A DNA stretch of 64,000 bases from VAZQ01 sp036557705 (GTDB lineage Bacteria; Pseudomonadota; Alphaproteobacteria; Rhizobiales; Xanthobacteraceae). Location of the stretch: assembly GCA_036557705.1 (NCBI GenBank), contig DATBHB010000037.1:62001-126000 (forward strand), read 5' to 3'. The notes under the pieces are model-generated. The model had not been told where the DNA came from. It saw only the letters and a list, made by a program, of their open reading frames with translations, and did not search any database. Of this stretch, positions 1 through 7,501 are shown piece after piece. Position numbers and translations under genes: made by a program. Every line of letters begins with the position of its first letter. Within the stretch, counting starts at the first letter, position 1.

Positions 1-1365
1 CATTCGCAACTCGCGCCGCGGCTGCGGGCGCGCACCTGGGCGGCGGTTTCGAACGGGGAGATCAACGTCGTCGTCGGCGCCCGTTCGGCGCTGTTTCTCC
101 CCTATCCGGATCTCGGCCTCATCGTCGTCGACGAAGAACACGACCCTGCCTACAAACAGGAAGACGGGGTGCGCTATCACGCGCGCGACATGGCCGTGGT
201 GCGCGCGAGCCTTGCCGGATTTCCCGTCGTGCTCGCTTCGGCGACCCCTTCGGTCGAGACTGAGGTCAACGTGCGGCGCGGCCGTTACACCAGGCTGCAT
301 CTGCCGGAACGCTTCGGCGGGCAAGAGCTCCCTTCGATCGAGGCGGTTGACCTGCGGCGTGAAGGGCCGCCGCGCGGGCGTTTTATCGCGCCGCGGCTTG
401 CCGAGGCGGTGAACGAGGCGATCGAGCGCGGCCAGCAGGCGCTGTTGTTCCTCAACCGCCGCGGCTACGCGCCGCTGACGCTGTGCCGGGAATGCGGCTT
501 TCGGCTCTCATGCCCCAACTGCGACGCCTGGCTCGTGGATCATCGCTTCCGGCATCGGCTCGTCTGCCACCACTGCGGCTTCTCGATGCCGCCGCCCGTC
601 CAATGCTCCAAATGTCAGGCGCGCGAGAGTTTCGTCGCCTGCGGGCCTGGCGTCGAGCGGCTGCAGGAAGAAGCTGCGGCACTGTTTCCCGAGCGCCGGA
701 TCCTCGTGCTGTCGAGCGATCTCGTCGCGACCATTGAGCGGATGCGCGAGGAGCTAAGCGAGATCGAAGCGGGCCGAGTCGATATCGTGATCGGCACCCA
801 GCTCGTCGCCAAGGGACACCATTTCCCCAAGCTCAACCTGGTCGGCATCATCGATGCCGATCTCGGTTTGGCCGGCGGCGATCCGCGTGCGGCCGAGCGC
901 ACGTTCCAATTGCTGCACCAGGTCGTCGGCCGGGCGGGGCGCGAGGAACGCCGCGGGATCGGCTATCTGCAGACCTATCAGCCGGAGCATCCGGTGCTGC
1001 GCGCGCTCATCGCTGCGGACCGCGAGGCGTTCTACCGCAGCGAAATCGAGTTGCGGGAGAGGACGCATTATCCGCCCTTCGGGCGGCTGGCGAGCCTGTT
1101 GATTTCCGGCCCAGACAAGCCCGCCGCGCTGGCCTATGCACGCCGCCTGGCGCAGAGCGCTCCCCAGGCCGAGGACGTGCGCGTACTCGGCCCCGCGGAA
1201 GCGCCGATTGCGCTCATCCGCGGCCGCTATCGCTTCCGCCTGCTGATCAAGGCGCCGCGCAGTTTCGATCTATCTGGCTACGTGCGGCAGTGGCTTGCGG
1301 CAGCGGCGAAACCCATCGGCAAGATGAAGCTTGAGGTGGACATCGATCCGCAGAGCTTCATGTGA
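1..1365 (+). CDS. priA: Primosomal protein N' (PriA helicase), 3' part
   Basis: PriA is the DNA helicase that reloads the replisome at stalled forks. The gene enters from the left edge in frame 1, so the N-terminal part (roughly 280 of about 730 residues) is missing and 454 codons are visible. The Walker B/DEAH-type box DEEH is at visible codons 44-47. Eight cysteines in four CxxC pairs (visible codons 162-205) form the two PriA zinc sites, and the QVVGRAGR helicase motif VI follows. A GTG at 169 is an internal valine codon, not a start, because homologous sequence continues upstream without a stop. The convergent lytic transglycosylase ends 10 bp downstream. Confidence 0.95.
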   Translation, partial: HSQLAPRLRARTWAAVSNGEINVVVGARSALFLPYPDLGLIVVDEEHDPAYKQEDGVRYHARDMAVVRASLAGFPVVLASATPSVETEVNVRRGRYTRLHLPERFGGQELPSIEAVDLRREGPPRGRFIAPRLAEAVNEAIERGQQALLFLNRRGYAPLTLCRECGFRLSCPNCDAWLVDHRFRHRLVCHHCGFSMPPPVQCSKCQARESFVACGPGVERLQEEAAALFPERRILVLSSDLVATIERMREELSEIEAGRVDIVIGTQLVAKGHHFPKLNLVGIIDADLGLAGGDPRAAERTFQLLHQVVGRAGREERRGIGYLQTYQPEHPVLRALIAADREAFYRSEIELRERTHYPPFGRLASLLISGPDKPAALAYARRLAQSAPQAEDVRVLGPAEAPIALIRGRYRFRLLIKAPRSFDLSGYVRQWLAAAAKPIGKMKLEVDIDPQSFM

Positions 1366-1375
1366 TCTTGCGTCC

Positions 1376-2314
1376 TTATCCTCGGTTTCCCACCCGCGGC
1401 GGCTGGCTCCTGGCGCGCGATTCCGACAGGCGCGTGGCGAACAACGCGATCGTGCGCTGGTACACCTCGGCCTTGTTCCATTCCTTGAGCACCTCGAAAT
1501 TGTGGGTGCCCTCGGTCCACGGGCCCCCGGCCTGCCAGCCGTAGCCCTTGAGGTAGTTGGCCGTTGAGGCGAGCACGTCCGGCACGCTATGGATGAGGTC
1601 GCGCCGGCCGTTACCATCGAAATCGACGGCGAACTGAACATATTTCGACGGCAGGAACTGAGTTTGCCCGATCTCGCCCGCCCAGGCGCCGCGCATCTCC
1701 GCGGGACTTAAGTCTCCGCGGTCAATGATTTGCAGGGCAGCAAGCAATTCCCCCTGGAACATGGCGGATCGCCGGCAATCGTGGGCGAGCGTGGCGAGCG
1801 CCGGAACGATCGGCTGGTTGCCGATGGCTACGCCAAAATCGGTTTCCAATCCCCAGATCGCGATCAGGACCGGTCCGGGCACGCCAAACTTCTGCTCGAT
1901 ACGTGAAAGCAGAGCCGCATGCTGCGCCATCAACCGCTCGGCCTTGGCGATCCGTTCATTGATTCGATGCGTCGCGAACTGTTCGAAGCTCTGGTGAAAC
2001 ACGCCCTGCCGGCGATCGAGCGCAATCACCCGCGGATCGGGAGAAACCCCGTTGAGCACGGCGAGCGCGCGCGGCGAGACGCCATTCGCTGCTGCCTCAC
2101 GCGAGAACCCCGCGATGAAGGTGCCAAAATCTCCGCCGCAGGGGATGGCGCGGGCGGCAGTGCTGGCAAATACAAGGACCGAGGAGGTCAGGACCATCGC
2201 CCTCGCTCGGCGCATCCAGCGCGTGCTCCGGTCAGGTTGCATCAGTCGTTGACGGTCGCGATTCGCACGGCTGATCGTATCCTCTCTGGCACTCATGTTG
2301 CGGCGGTACCTCAT
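1376..2314 (-). CDS. Lytic murein transglycosylase, MltB/SLT_2 family
   Basis: Predicted periplasmic enzyme that cleaves the MurNAc-GlcNAc bond of peptidoglycan. Up to 312 residues. A hydrophobic segment ending in STAARA (about residues 40-56) looks like a signal peptide, and a basic stretch precedes it. The catalytic glutamate lies in WGLETDFG (near residue 157), followed by the family segments GEIGQTQFLPSKY and DFDGNGRRDL. The start is uncertain: ATGs at 2314, 2296 and 2242 are all possible and none has a strong ribosome site; 2242 would leave a signal peptide of normal length. It lies downstream of dnaN on the same strand, in the place where many relatives carry recF. Confidence 0.85.
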   Translation of the reverse strand: MRYRRNMSAREDTISRANRDRQRLMQPDRSTRWMRRARAMVLTSSVLVFASTAARAIPCGGDFGTFIAGFSREAAANGVSPRALAVLNGVSPDPRVIALDRRQGVFHQSFEQFATHRINERIAKAERLMAQHAALLSRIEQKFGVPGPVLIAIWGLETDFGVAIGNQPIVPALATLAHDCRRSAMFQGELLAALQIIDRGDLSPAEMRGAWAGEIGQTQFLPSKYVQFAVDFDGNGRRDLIHSVPDVLASTANYLKGYGWQAGGPWTEGTHNFEVLKEWNKAEVYQRTIALFATRLSESRARSQPPRVGNRG

Positions 2315-2331
2315 ACGTCATGATCGAAGGG

Positions 2332-3450
2332 CTAAACGCGCATCGGCATGAGCACATAAAGGGTGCCGCCGGCATTCTTGTCCTCGATCAAGGTCGGAGA
2401 TCCCGGATCCGCAAGGCGCAGCACCGCTTTCTCGCCGTCGATCTGAGCCGCGATATCGAGAAGGTAGCGCGAATTGAACCCGATATCGAGCGGGTCGGAA
2501 CCGTAATCGACTTCCATTTCTTCGGTGGCGCTGCCGGAATCCGGATTGGTCACCGAGAGCATCAGCCGCCCATTGCTCAGCGAGAGCTTGACGGCGCGGC
2601 CGCGTTCGCTCGACACGGTCGATACCCGATCGACGGCCTGCTCGAATTCCTTCTTTTCGACCACAAGTTCCTTGTCGTTTCCGACCGGAATGACGCGCGC
2701 ATAATCCGGAAAGGTGCCGTCGATCAGCTTGGACGTGAGCACCACCTGGCCGAGGGTGAAGCGGATTTTGCTCTGGGAGAGCTCAACCAGGACTTCGGCG
2801 GCGGGATCCTCGATCAGGCGCTGAATTTCGCCGACGGTCTTGCGGGGAACAATGATACCCGGCATCCCGGCGGCGCCTTCCGGCATGGTGAGCTCCACCT
2901 GCGCCAGACGATGGCCGTCCGTCGCGACTGCCCGCAACGCCGGCGCTTTGGCGGCGCCCGGCGTGTGCAGATATATGCCGTTAAGATAATAGCGTGTTTC
3001 TTCGGTCGAGATCGCAAACTGGGTTTTGTCGATCAGGCGCTTGAGATCGCCGGCGGCGAGCGTGAAGCGGTGGGTCATTTCGCCGGCCGCGAGATCGGGG
3101 AAATCCGTCTCCGGCAGGGTCTGCAGCGTGAATCGCGAGCGTCCGGCCCGGATTGCGAGCACGGCGCGGTCGCCAGAGCCTTCGAGCACGACCTGCGAAC
3201 CTTCGGGGAGCTTGCGCGCGATGTCATAGAACAGGTGGGCCGGCACCGTCGTCGATCCCCCGACCGCGACCTCTGCGGCGATTGCCTCGGTGACTTCAAG
3301 GTCGAGATCGGTCGCCTTGGAAGAGAGCTTCCCTGGCTCCGCCTTTATCAGCACATTAGCCAAAATCGGAATCGTGTTGCGCCGCTCGACCGCGCGATGC
3401 ACGTGACCGAGACATTTCAACAGTTCTGATCGCTCGACCGTAACTTTCAT
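2332..3450 (-). CDS. dnaN: DNA polymerase III subunit beta (sliding clamp)
   Basis: Ring-shaped processivity clamp of the replicative polymerase. At 372 residues it has the usual family length. It begins MKVTVERSELL and ends with the typical clamp C-terminus (YVLMPMRV), so all three clamp domains are present. It lies downstream of dnaA on the same strand, 134 bp after the dnaA stop, in the classic dnaA-dnaN order. A strong hairpin between the two genes suggests at least partial separation of the transcripts. recF, often the next gene, is not here. Confidence 0.97.
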   Translation of the reverse strand: MKVTVERSELLKCLGHVHRAVERRNTIPILANVLIKAEPGKLSSKATDLDLEVTEAIAAEVAVGGSTTVPAHLFYDIARKLPEGSQVVLEGSGDRAVLAIRAGRSRFTLQTLPETDFPDLAAGEMTHRFTLAAGDLKRLIDKTQFAISTEETRYYLNGIYLHTPGAAKAPALRAVATDGHRLAQVELTMPEGAAGMPGIIVPRKTVGEIQRLIEDPAAEVLVELSQSKIRFTLGQVVLTSKLIDGTFPDYARVIPVGNDKELVVEKKEFEQAVDRVSTVSSERGRAVKLSLSNGRLMLSVTNPDSGSATEEMEVDYGSDPLDIGFNSRYLLDIAAQIDGEKAVLRLADPGSPTLIEDKNAGGTLYVLMPMRV

Positions 3451-3548
3451 CGGTGACCGCTCGCTATCCCGGCCACGACGGCCGAAGGGGCCCCGAAAGT
3501 GCCGTGCGCGGCCGCATTCCGCAAGGCCCGAGCGGGGTGGGGTGAACC

Positions 3549-3582
3549 CACCCGACAGCCTTGCGAAGCAAGCTGTCGGGTG
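3549..3582 (-). terminator. Hairpin after dnaA (possible terminator or attenuator)
   Basis: A 10-bp arm CACCCGACAG pairs with CTGTCGGGTG. A second stem CTTGC/GCAAG sits on top and closes a GAA loop, with one bulged C. It begins 2 bp after the dnaA stop codon. No T-tract follows on the minus strand, so it may stabilise or partly attenuate dnaA-dnaN read-through rather than act as a full intrinsic terminator. Confidence 0.5.
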
Positions 3583-3584
3583 CG

Positions 3585-5006
3585 TTATTCCTGCAACTGA
3601 CGCTTGAGGGCTTCGATCTCCTCGGCGAGCGTATTGTCGTTGTTCACCAGATTCTCGATTTTGCGCACCGCGTGCAGCACGGTCGTGTGGTCACGGCCAC
3701 CGAAGCGCCTGCCGATCTCCGGCAGCGAACGCAACGTAAGCGTCTTGGCGAGATACATCGCCACCTGGCGCGGACGGACCACGTTAGCGGTACGCCGGGA
3801 GGACAGGAGGTCGGCCCGGCTGACGTTATATTGGCGCGCAACGACGCGTTGAATTTCCTCGATCTTCACCCGCCTTGGTTCCTGCGGACGGATGAGGTCG
3901 CGGACCTCCCGTTCGGCCATTTCGAGCGTAATCGGGTGGCCGGAGAGCTTGCTGTGGGCAAGCAGGCGGTTCAGCGCGCCTTCAAGATCGCGGCCGTTAT
4001 GCGTGACGGTCTTGGCGACGAACAGCAAAACTGGCGCCGGAACATCGAACCCGGGATAAAGATGTCTTGCGGCTACGACTCTGGTCTTGAGGATTTCGAG
4101 GCGGAGCTCTTCGCCCAGAGGGCCGATCTCGACGACAAGGCCGCCGGCCAGCCGCGAGCGCACGCGCTCGTCGAGGGTCTCAAGGTCGGAGGGTGGGCGA
4201 TCGGCGGCGACGACGACCTGCCGGCCGGCATCGATAAGCGCGTTGAGCGTATGACAGAACTCGACCTGAGTCCCCTTGCCTTGCAGGAACTGGAGATCGT
4301 CGATCACCAGCACATCAATGGCGCGCAGCGCCTCCTTGAAAGCGAGCGCATTTTGCGCCCGCAACGCAGCCACGAAGCCATACATGAACCGCTCGGCGGT
4401 GAGATAAAGCACCTTACGTGCTGCGGTCGCATTTCCGGCCCAGGCGATTGACTGGAGCAAATGGGTTTTACCGAGCCCAACGCCGGAGTGAATGTAGAGC
4501 GGGTTGAACATGACCGGATCGGCACGGGAGGCCTGCGCTACTTGCTTTGCAGCCGCATGGGCAAGCGTATTGGAGCGCCCCACCACGAAACTCTCGAAGG
4601 TCAGCCGCGGATCGAGGGGTGAGCCGCCGAGGGACTCGTGCACGGCCGAGATCGGACCAAGCGGCGAACGCAGTTCTCCGTTGGGCCTGCCGCCACGCAG
4701 TTCCTTTGCGGCGGGCGCCTCGGCGCGCTTTGGGGTTGCGGTGCTGCGGATCACCGCCGACCGCGTCGTCACTTCGATGCGCGAAACGGTGGGCAGCTCA
4801 GCCTGCCAGCAGCCCAGCAGCTTCTCGGTATAATGGGATTGGATCCAGCTGCGGAGAAAGCGGGTCGGCACCGAGAGCTTCACCGTATCGGCTTCGACGT
4901 TGTCGCATTCCATGCGGCCGAACCAACTGGAAAAGATGTCCTCGCCGAGCTCCACTCGGAGCCGCTCCCTGACGCGCAACCACAAGTCCTGACCCGGGGC
5001 CGTCAT
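3585..5006 (-). CDS. dnaA: Chromosomal replication initiator protein DnaA
   Basis: AAA+ initiator that binds DnaA boxes and opens the origin. 473 residues from the ATG at 5006. The frame is open 20 codons further upstream, but the family N-terminal domain starts directly with MTAPGQDLWLRVRERL. Domain I is N-terminal, followed by a variable linker. Walker A is GVGLGKTH (about 175-182), Walker B VIDDLQF, and the domain IV signature GGRDHTTVLHA (about 436-446) contacts DNA. It is followed by dnaN. A near-consensus DnaA box lies 16 bp upstream of the start codon, which would allow autoregulation. Confidence 0.97.
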   Translation of the reverse strand: MTAPGQDLWLRVRERLRVELGEDIFSSWFGRMECDNVEADTVKLSVPTRFLRSWIQSHYTEKLLGCWQAELPTVSRIEVTTRSAVIRSTATPKRAEAPAAKELRGGRPNGELRSPLGPISAVHESLGGSPLDPRLTFESFVVGRSNTLAHAAAKQVAQASRADPVMFNPLYIHSGVGLGKTHLLQSIAWAGNATAARKVLYLTAERFMYGFVAALRAQNALAFKEALRAIDVLVIDDLQFLQGKGTQVEFCHTLNALIDAGRQVVVAADRPPSDLETLDERVRSRLAGGLVVEIGPLGEELRLEILKTRVVAARHLYPGFDVPAPVLLFVAKTVTHNGRDLEGALNRLLAHSKLSGHPITLEMAEREVRDLIRPQEPRRVKIEEIQRVVARQYNVSRADLLSSRRTANVVRPRQVAMYLAKTLTLRSLPEIGRRFGGRDHTTVLHAVRKIENLVNNDNTLAEEIEALKRQLQE

Positions 5007-5022
5007 CGTTTGTCTCTGCCTT

Positions 5023-5031
5023 TGTGGATAG
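5023..5031 (-). promoter_or_regulatory. Putative DnaA box upstream of dnaA
   Basis: On the minus strand the bases read CTATCCACA, one mismatch from the consensus TTATCCACA. It sits 16 bp upstream of the chosen dnaA start, in the leader. Autoregulation by DnaA is known in many bacteria; here it is inferred from position and sequence only. Confidence 0.5.
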
Positions 5032-6004
5032 ATGGATGCAGACGCGCGAATGCGCGGACGCGCCACGAACGCGATGAAACGGGAAAGAGGGGAGCCGCCG
5101 CCGGTCTCAGTCGGCAGAGACTGCCCGCATGCTTGAGAGCGCTAAGACTCTCCCGCGATCTTGTGGAGGTTCAGGCAAGAGACATTGCGCAGAAACGGAC
5201 GGCGCTTCCATCCGCCGTACCGACTTGCGGCTCGTAGGCCGCATAATCCTTGAATTGTTATCATCTTCAGCCCCCCGATCATTCCCACGCTAACGGCCAA
5301 GTAAACGCTTGATCACACACGTATTGGCCATCAGCCATGGAAAGATTTCACCCAATTCCAATAAGACTAGCCCCCGTCGATGTCGCGGCCTCGCAAAGTC
5401 AAACTACTCCTCTGCGACGAAAAACCGGATCATCAGGATAGTCGTCACGTTCGATTAACTCGAATACATCGTGGCTACTAGAAAGTGCCAGAGCGCAGCC
5501 ACAATTCACCCTAGCAATCGCACAATGAGGCTGCAATGCCGGGCCAATGGCTAATCCGGGAGGCCGTCCGCCCGAAATGCTGTCGATCATCGAAGGACGA
5601 CGCAAAGCCCTTCCGTAACCCGCTGAACAGGCTGGCTTTATCAATCAGGCTCGGAGGGCTTCGGCGGGCAATCGAAAGATGACAAAGGGCCAGGAACCGT
5701 AGAGCGTCCTGTCAGGAATTTGCGGTCCTTGGCGCCGCTTGGGCGTTAACCCATTCCGTGCACGCGAAATTTTTTGAGCGAAAATCTAACGTAGCCCCCG
5801 CGATTGGGCAGCCGCAAAGCCAATCAGCCTTGGCGGCTTTGATAAAACCAGAAATTGTGACAGTTTTGCAACAATATGGCAGGTATTGCATTTGCAATCA
5901 AAGACATGGATCGATGACAAAAAGCAGTTTGTCGTTCAGGAACGCCGGCGCCCTTTCCTCCTCCGCTTGCGTGGAAGGCCAAGCTGGGGCTCGAAGCGAC
6001 CCGA
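5032..6004. other. Non-coding gap between dnaA and rpsT, candidate oriC region
   Basis: About 1 kb between the dnaA leader and rpsT without a convincing gene. It is visibly richer in A+T than its surroundings, most of all from 5755 to 5935, where runs such as AAATTTTTTGAG occur. A perfect dyad ATTGCA-TT-TGCAAT lies at 5885-5898. Many alphaproteobacteria replicate from a region beside dnaA, so this gap is a reasonable origin candidate. I found no cluster of canonical DnaA boxes in it, only the one at 5023-5031, so the assignment is weak. It also holds the promoters of dnaA. Confidence 0.35.
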
Positions 6005-6036
6005 GACCCGTCTCTCCACACGTTCATAGACGGGTC
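6005..6036 (-). terminator. Hairpin downstream of rpsT
   Basis: A perfect 9-bp stem GACCCGTCT / AGACGGGTC (6005-6013 and 6028-6036) with a 14-nt loop lies 62 bp past the rpsT stop. It lacks a following T-tract, so it is a possible rather than certain terminator. Confidence 0.4.
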
Positions 6037-6098
6037 CCGCGGCCCGGCTACAGCGGCGCTAATGGGCAGCTGAGCAAGCTCGGCCAGGCAGAGCGGCT

Positions 6099-6365
6099 TT
6101 ATTTCGCGAGCTTGGCAACGCGTTGCGTCAGGCGGGAAATCTTCCGGCTGGCGACGTTGCGATGCACGACGCCTTTTTGCGCTGCGCGCATTATGACGGG
6201 TTCGGCTTGGCAAAGCGCCTCGCGCGCCCGGTCGGCATCACCCGCATTAATGGCCTCTTCGACCTTGGTCATCATAGTGCGCATGCGCGAACGGCGTGAC
6301 TTGTTGGTTGCAGTGCGTCGCGCGATGACCCGCGCAGCCTTCCGGGCAGAACTGGTATTGGCCAT
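6099..6365 (-). CDS. rpsT: 30S ribosomal protein S20
   Basis: Small-subunit ribosomal protein that binds 16S rRNA. The 88-residue length is normal for the family. It begins MANTSSARKAARVIARRT, with the family's dense Arg/Lys content and the typical segment INAGDADRAREAL. It is a single gene upstream of dnaA on the same strand, an arrangement seen in several Rhizobiales. Confidence 0.97.
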   Translation of the reverse strand: MANTSSARKAARVIARRTATNKSRRSRMRTMMTKVEEAINAGDADRAREALCQAEPVIMRAAQKGVVHRNVASRKISRLTQRVAKLAK

Positions 6366-6476
6366 TTTAATCCTTTGACCGGCGCTCTAATGCCGCCGGC
6401 GCAGCAAATCGCAAATCCTCCCTGCCGCAGAGGGCGCGGAAAGGCTTCGGGTTATTAGTGGGGCCGCTTGCGATCG

Positions 6477-7403
6477 TCAATGAGAAGGAGCCTCAAGGCG
6501 GCTTTGGGCTCGCTCCCGGGCAATTCCGCGAATGCTGTCATAGCCGGCAGCCACCGCTGCCGCATCGGCCGCGGAGGATGGCGTCAGCGGCGGCTTGACG
6601 CGAGCCCATTCGGCATCGCGGTGAATGTGCGCCAGAAGGGCTTTCACTCCGGAAACGAGTTGTCTGCCTTCGAATAATTTGCGGATGGCGACCGCGGCGT
6701 CGAGCGCGGCTCGATCGCCGCTGTGGAATCCGCGAGCGCACAGATCGGCGTTGAGATTGCTGGTCGCCGAAATGCAGCCGGCAAAGCGGCCCGAGCGTGC
6801 CTCGATCAGCGCCTCCTCGCTCGACGGAAACACTCGGAAACCGGGGGCTGTGCTGGCAGCCTCGCGGGAAAAACCAAGGTCGCCGGAGGAATCCTTCAGC
6901 CCCACGATTCTGGAGCCGAACTCGCCAGCGAGGCTGCGAATAAGCGCCAACCGCCAGGGCAATCCAGATTGAGCCGGGAAATGATAGAGGTAAAGCGGGA
7001 TCGGATGGTCGGGCGTGGCGGCAACGATCGCCGCCATATAGGCGTAGAGACCCTCGTCCGGCACGCCCTTATAGTAGAAGGGCGGCAATACGAGAGCGCC
7101 GGCAAAGCCGAGCCCAGCGGCATGGCGGGTGAGCGCGATCGCATCGTCCAGCGCGGCGGCGCCGGTGCCGACCATCATGCGCCAAAGCGGCAGGCCGCTC
7201 GCGCGATAGGCGCTCATCAGCCGGCAGCGTTGCGCCAGCGAGAACGAGGTCGCTTCACCGGTTGTACCAAGCACGTTGAGGCCGTCGCAGCCGTTGTCGA
7301 GCAGGTAGCGCGCGAGCGCCGTCGAACGCGCGCAATCAGGTTCGCCGCGCTCGTCGATTGCCGTTGCGATGGCGGCGATGACTCCACGGAGCTGGTCGTT
7401 CAT
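6477..7403 (-). CDS. Dihydrodipicolinate synthase (DapA) family aldolase
   Basis: TIM-barrel class I aldolase of 308 residues. The family motif GTTGEA is at 46-51, the catalytic tyrosine in YLYHFP at about 140, and the Schiff-base lysine in GLKDSSGD at about 170. The divergence from true DapA (for example YHFPAQSGLPW in place of YNVPGRT) points to a paralog acting on another 2-keto acid, such as an N-acetylneuraminate-lyase or KDG-aldolase type substrate. The neighbours do not settle the substrate. The start ATG at 7403 fits the family N-terminus. Confidence 0.85.
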   Translation of the reverse strand: MNDQLRGVIAAIATAIDERGEPDCARSTALARYLLDNGCDGLNVLGTTGEATSFSLAQRCRLMSAYRASGLPLWRMMVGTGAAALDDAIALTRHAAGLGFAGALVLPPFYYKGVPDEGLYAYMAAIVAATPDHPIPLYLYHFPAQSGLPWRLALIRSLAGEFGSRIVGLKDSSGDLGFSREAASTAPGFRVFPSSEEALIEARSGRFAGCISATSNLNADLCARGFHSGDRAALDAAVAIRKLFEGRQLVSGVKALLAHIHRDAEWARVKPPLTPSSAADAAAVAAGYDSIRGIARERAQSRLEAPSH

Positions 7404-7428
7404 CTGGGTCCCTGTTCAAGCCAGAGAA

Positions 7429-7495
7429 GCGAATAGTGAGTAGCGAATAGCGAATAGAAGAGGTTGTTAGTCGCTACTCACTACTCACTATTCGC
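7429..7495. repeat. Inverted repeat with CGAATAG units
   Basis: A perfect 15-bp inverted repeat GCGAATAGTGAGTAG / CTACTCACTATTCGC (7429-7443 and 7481-7495) flanks further CGAATAG iterations. It fills the gap upstream of the DapA-like gene and ends 6 bp past the malic enzyme stop, so it could end transcription of that gene or be a dispersed intergenic element. Confidence 0.7.
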
Positions 7496-7501
7496 CGGCT
7501 C

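Noticed and set aside
5399..5644. 81-residue open frame in the dnaA-rpsT gap
   Set aside because: No ribosome site or recognisable domain, and the region has non-coding character; it remains possible but unsupported.
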